NCBI GenBank assembly: GCA_001871015.1
Contig: MNUO01000097.1
Coordinates: forward strand, 1 to 5,565
Length of the DNA stretch: 5,565 nucleotides
Source of the DNA: Candidatus Desantisbacteria bacterium CG1_02_38_46
GTDB lineage: Bacteria > Desantisbacteria > UBA1551 > UBA1559
Direction of reading: 5' to 3'
Each line of letters starts with the position of its first letter. Within the stretch, counting starts at the first letter, position 1. The position numbers were made by a program, and so were the translations under genes. Below, one piece after another: positions 4,616 through 5,565 of the stretch. A model generated the notes under the pieces. It made no database searches. It was not told the DNA's origin and worked only from the letters and a program-made list of their open reading frames with translations.

Positions 4616-4765
4616 ATGGAAACCACTGAAATTGTCAAAGTAAAGCAAAAATATCAAATAGTCCTGCCGGTCGGCTTAAGAAAGAGAATATCCTGTAAAA
4701 TTGGGGATTTGGCTGAGAATGCGATAAAATATTTGCATAAGGACATCCACAAAGGAGGGCAATAG
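4616..4765 (+). CDS. Truncated AbrB/MazE-type DNA-binding protein (49 residues)
   Basis: The ORF has an excellent ribosome binding site (AAGGAG, 4605-4610, five bases upstream) and a strong promoter. Residues 6-31, containing VKVKQKYQIVLPVGLRKRI followed by SCKIGD, match the first half of the SpoVT/AbrB swapped-hairpin domain found in transition-state regulators and antitoxins: the K-x-Q-I-V-L-P strand, the short helix and the xIGD turn. The family then needs two more strands, usually rich in V, I and K; here the chain instead continues LAENAIKYLHKDIHKGGQ and stops. The DNA-binding fold is therefore probably incomplete. The tail may come from a different gene joined by deletion, making the ORF a chimaera. 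No toxin partner is adjacent. The stop codon lies two bases before the isomerase start and the isomerase ribosome binding site is inside this ORF, so it may now act mainly as a translated leader. Codon 1 is ATG 4616. Confidence 0.6.
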   Translation: METTEIVKVKQKYQIVLPVGLRKRISCKIGDLAENAIKYLHKDIHKGGQ

Positions 4766-4767
4766 AG

Positions 4768-5505
4768 ATGGCTGAGTTCAAATTGGGAATCCAGAGCTGG
4801 ACTTTTCGAAACTTCAAAACTCTGGACGAGTTAATCGGGCTTCTAAATAAGACAGGAGTTTCTTATGTGGAATTATATCCGGGTGGACAACTCCCGCATG
4901 AAAATGGCAAAGATGTGATTCTCGCCGGGCTGGATAAATTGAAAAAGGCAGGAATTACTGTTGAGTCATTTGGAGTCTGTGGGTTTTCAAAAGATGAGAA
5001 TATGAATCGCAAAGCATTTGAGTTTGCTAAAATTGCAGGCATAAAAGCAATCAGTGCTGACATTGACCCTGAGGCAATCAGTTTAGCAGAAAATCTCAGC
5101 CAGGAATATAATATAAAATTGGCTATTCATAATCATGGTAGAAATCATCGTTATGGTAAAATTGAGCAATTGAAAGATATTTTTGAAAAGACAGGGGCAA
5201 ATATTGGGTTATGCCTGGATACTGCGTGGATGTTAGATGCAGGAACTGACCCGGTCCAGGCAGCCAGGATGTTCGGGGAACGTCTGTATGGAGTCCATTT
5301 GAAGGATTTCATCTTTGCGGCAGATGGCAAGCCACAGGATGTTGTTCTCGGAGAGGGTGGATTGAAACTCAATAAATTCTTCCAGACGCTTGAGTCACTT
5401 GATTTTGACGGATACCTTTCTATTGAATACGAAGGTGAACCCGAAAATCCTTTACCAAAAGTGATTGAGTGTGTGAAGAGAGTTCGTCAAGTTCTTGGCA
5501 AATAA
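4768..5505 (+). CDS. Sugar phosphate isomerase/epimerase-type TIM-barrel protein
   Basis: The 245-residue product belongs to the xylose isomerase-like TIM-barrel superfamily (AP_endonuc_2 fold), which uses a divalent metal to interconvert sugars, inositol derivatives or their phosphates, or to open DNA at abasic sites. Features seen include IQSWTFR at 8-14, VESFGV at 65-70, IHNHG at 120-124, LDTAWM at 150-155 (Asp151), VHLKD at 176-180 (His177), LGEG at 194-197 and LSIEYEGEPENPLP at 217-230 (Glu220/222). His, Asp, His and Glu at these strand ends are the probable metal ligands. The LGEG...IEYEG pattern favours the sugar isomerase/epimerase branch over endonuclease IV; the substrate is unknown. 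There is no signal peptide, so it is cytoplasmic. ATG 4768 has a strong AAGGAGG nine bases upstream (4752-4758), within the preceding AbrB-like ORF, so translation is likely coupled. The gene is complete. Confidence 0.85.
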   Translation: MAEFKLGIQSWTFRNFKTLDELIGLLNKTGVSYVELYPGGQLPHENGKDVILAGLDKLKKAGITVESFGVCGFSKDENMNRKAFEFAKIAGIKAISADIDPEAISLAENLSQEYNIKLAIHNHGRNHRYGKIEQLKDIFEKTGANIGLCLDTAWMLDAGTDPVQAARMFGERLYGVHLKDFIFAADGKPQDVVLGEGGLKLNKFFQTLESLDFDGYLSIEYEGEPENPLPKVIECVKRVRQVLGK

Positions 5506-5565
5506 CGCAATAGCTTAAAAAAACGGGGGGTATTTGTTACCAATTATTCTATCTGTTGCAAGCGG
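5506..5565. other. Downstream flank, nothing firmly assignable
   Basis: The 60 bases after the isomerase stop contain CGGGGGG (5524-5530) and no hairpin terminator. A TTG at 5534 opens a frame to the edge reading LLPIILSVASG, which is hydrophobic and could begin a membrane or exported protein, but its spacing of three bases to the G-run is too short for a good start. Confidence 0.35.

Noticed and set aside
1-5565. Possible type IX secretion locus, because of the PorV/PorQ-like protein.
   Set aside because: No other secretion components or C-terminal sorting domains are present, and the family is widespread without that system.

Overview
The window looks like AT-rich chromosomal DNA from a Gram-negative, probably uncultivated or candidate-phylum bacterium. 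The sign of an outer membrane is a PorV/PorQ-type (UPF0164) beta-barrel protein. A second barrel C-terminus survives as a broken fragment. Promoters are ordinary sigma-70 type (TTGACA/TATAAT), ribosome binding sites are AGGAGG-like, and starts are ATG or GTG. No gene fixes the phylum, so any narrower placement would be a guess.

Layout. At the left edge is the 5' end of an IS21-like insertion sequence: the first 43 codons of an IstA-type transposase on the minus strand, its promoter, and duplicated end repeats. The element abuts a 22-codon gene tail whose 5' part is missing. From about 356 to 664 there is no convincing gene, but there is an intrinsic terminator, then a good sigma-70 promoter with a small inverted repeat near its start point. 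That promoter drives a PorV/PorQ-family outer-membrane barrel protein and, 33 bases further on, a small membrane-anchored coiled-coil protein with an internal 18-residue repeat. The coiled-coil gene lies between two copies of an 18-base direct repeat (17/18 identical). Immediately after the second copy is a start-less open frame encoding what looks like the last strands of another outer-membrane barrel, so this stretch appears rearranged.

A hairpin of unclear role precedes a GTG-started patatin-like phospholipase with an unusual catalytic Asp motif and a 14-base palindrome inside its coding sequence. It ends in a hairpin terminator followed by repeats of AAGTCGAAACTT. A perfect-consensus promoter then drives a monocistronic AAA_14/DUF4143-type ATPase with a C-terminal PD-(D/E)XK-like domain.

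The last unit has its own near-perfect promoter. It expresses a 49-residue ORF that begins as an AbrB/MazE-type DNA-binding domain but loses the fold's second half, then, two bases after its stop, a sugar phosphate isomerase/epimerase-type TIM-barrel protein. The isomerase ribosome binding site lies inside the end of the AbrB-like ORF, so the two are probably translationally coupled.

The genes do not form one pathway. The region reads as unrelated short transcription units with several scars: an IS end beside a cut gene, a barrel remnant, a repeat-flanked gene, a likely chimeric AbrB ORF and dispersed palindromes. I found no CRISPR array, tRNA, rRNA or complete defence system. The points most worth checking are the repeat-flanked coiled-coil gene, the truncated AbrB leader ORF and the palindromes in and after the patatin gene.
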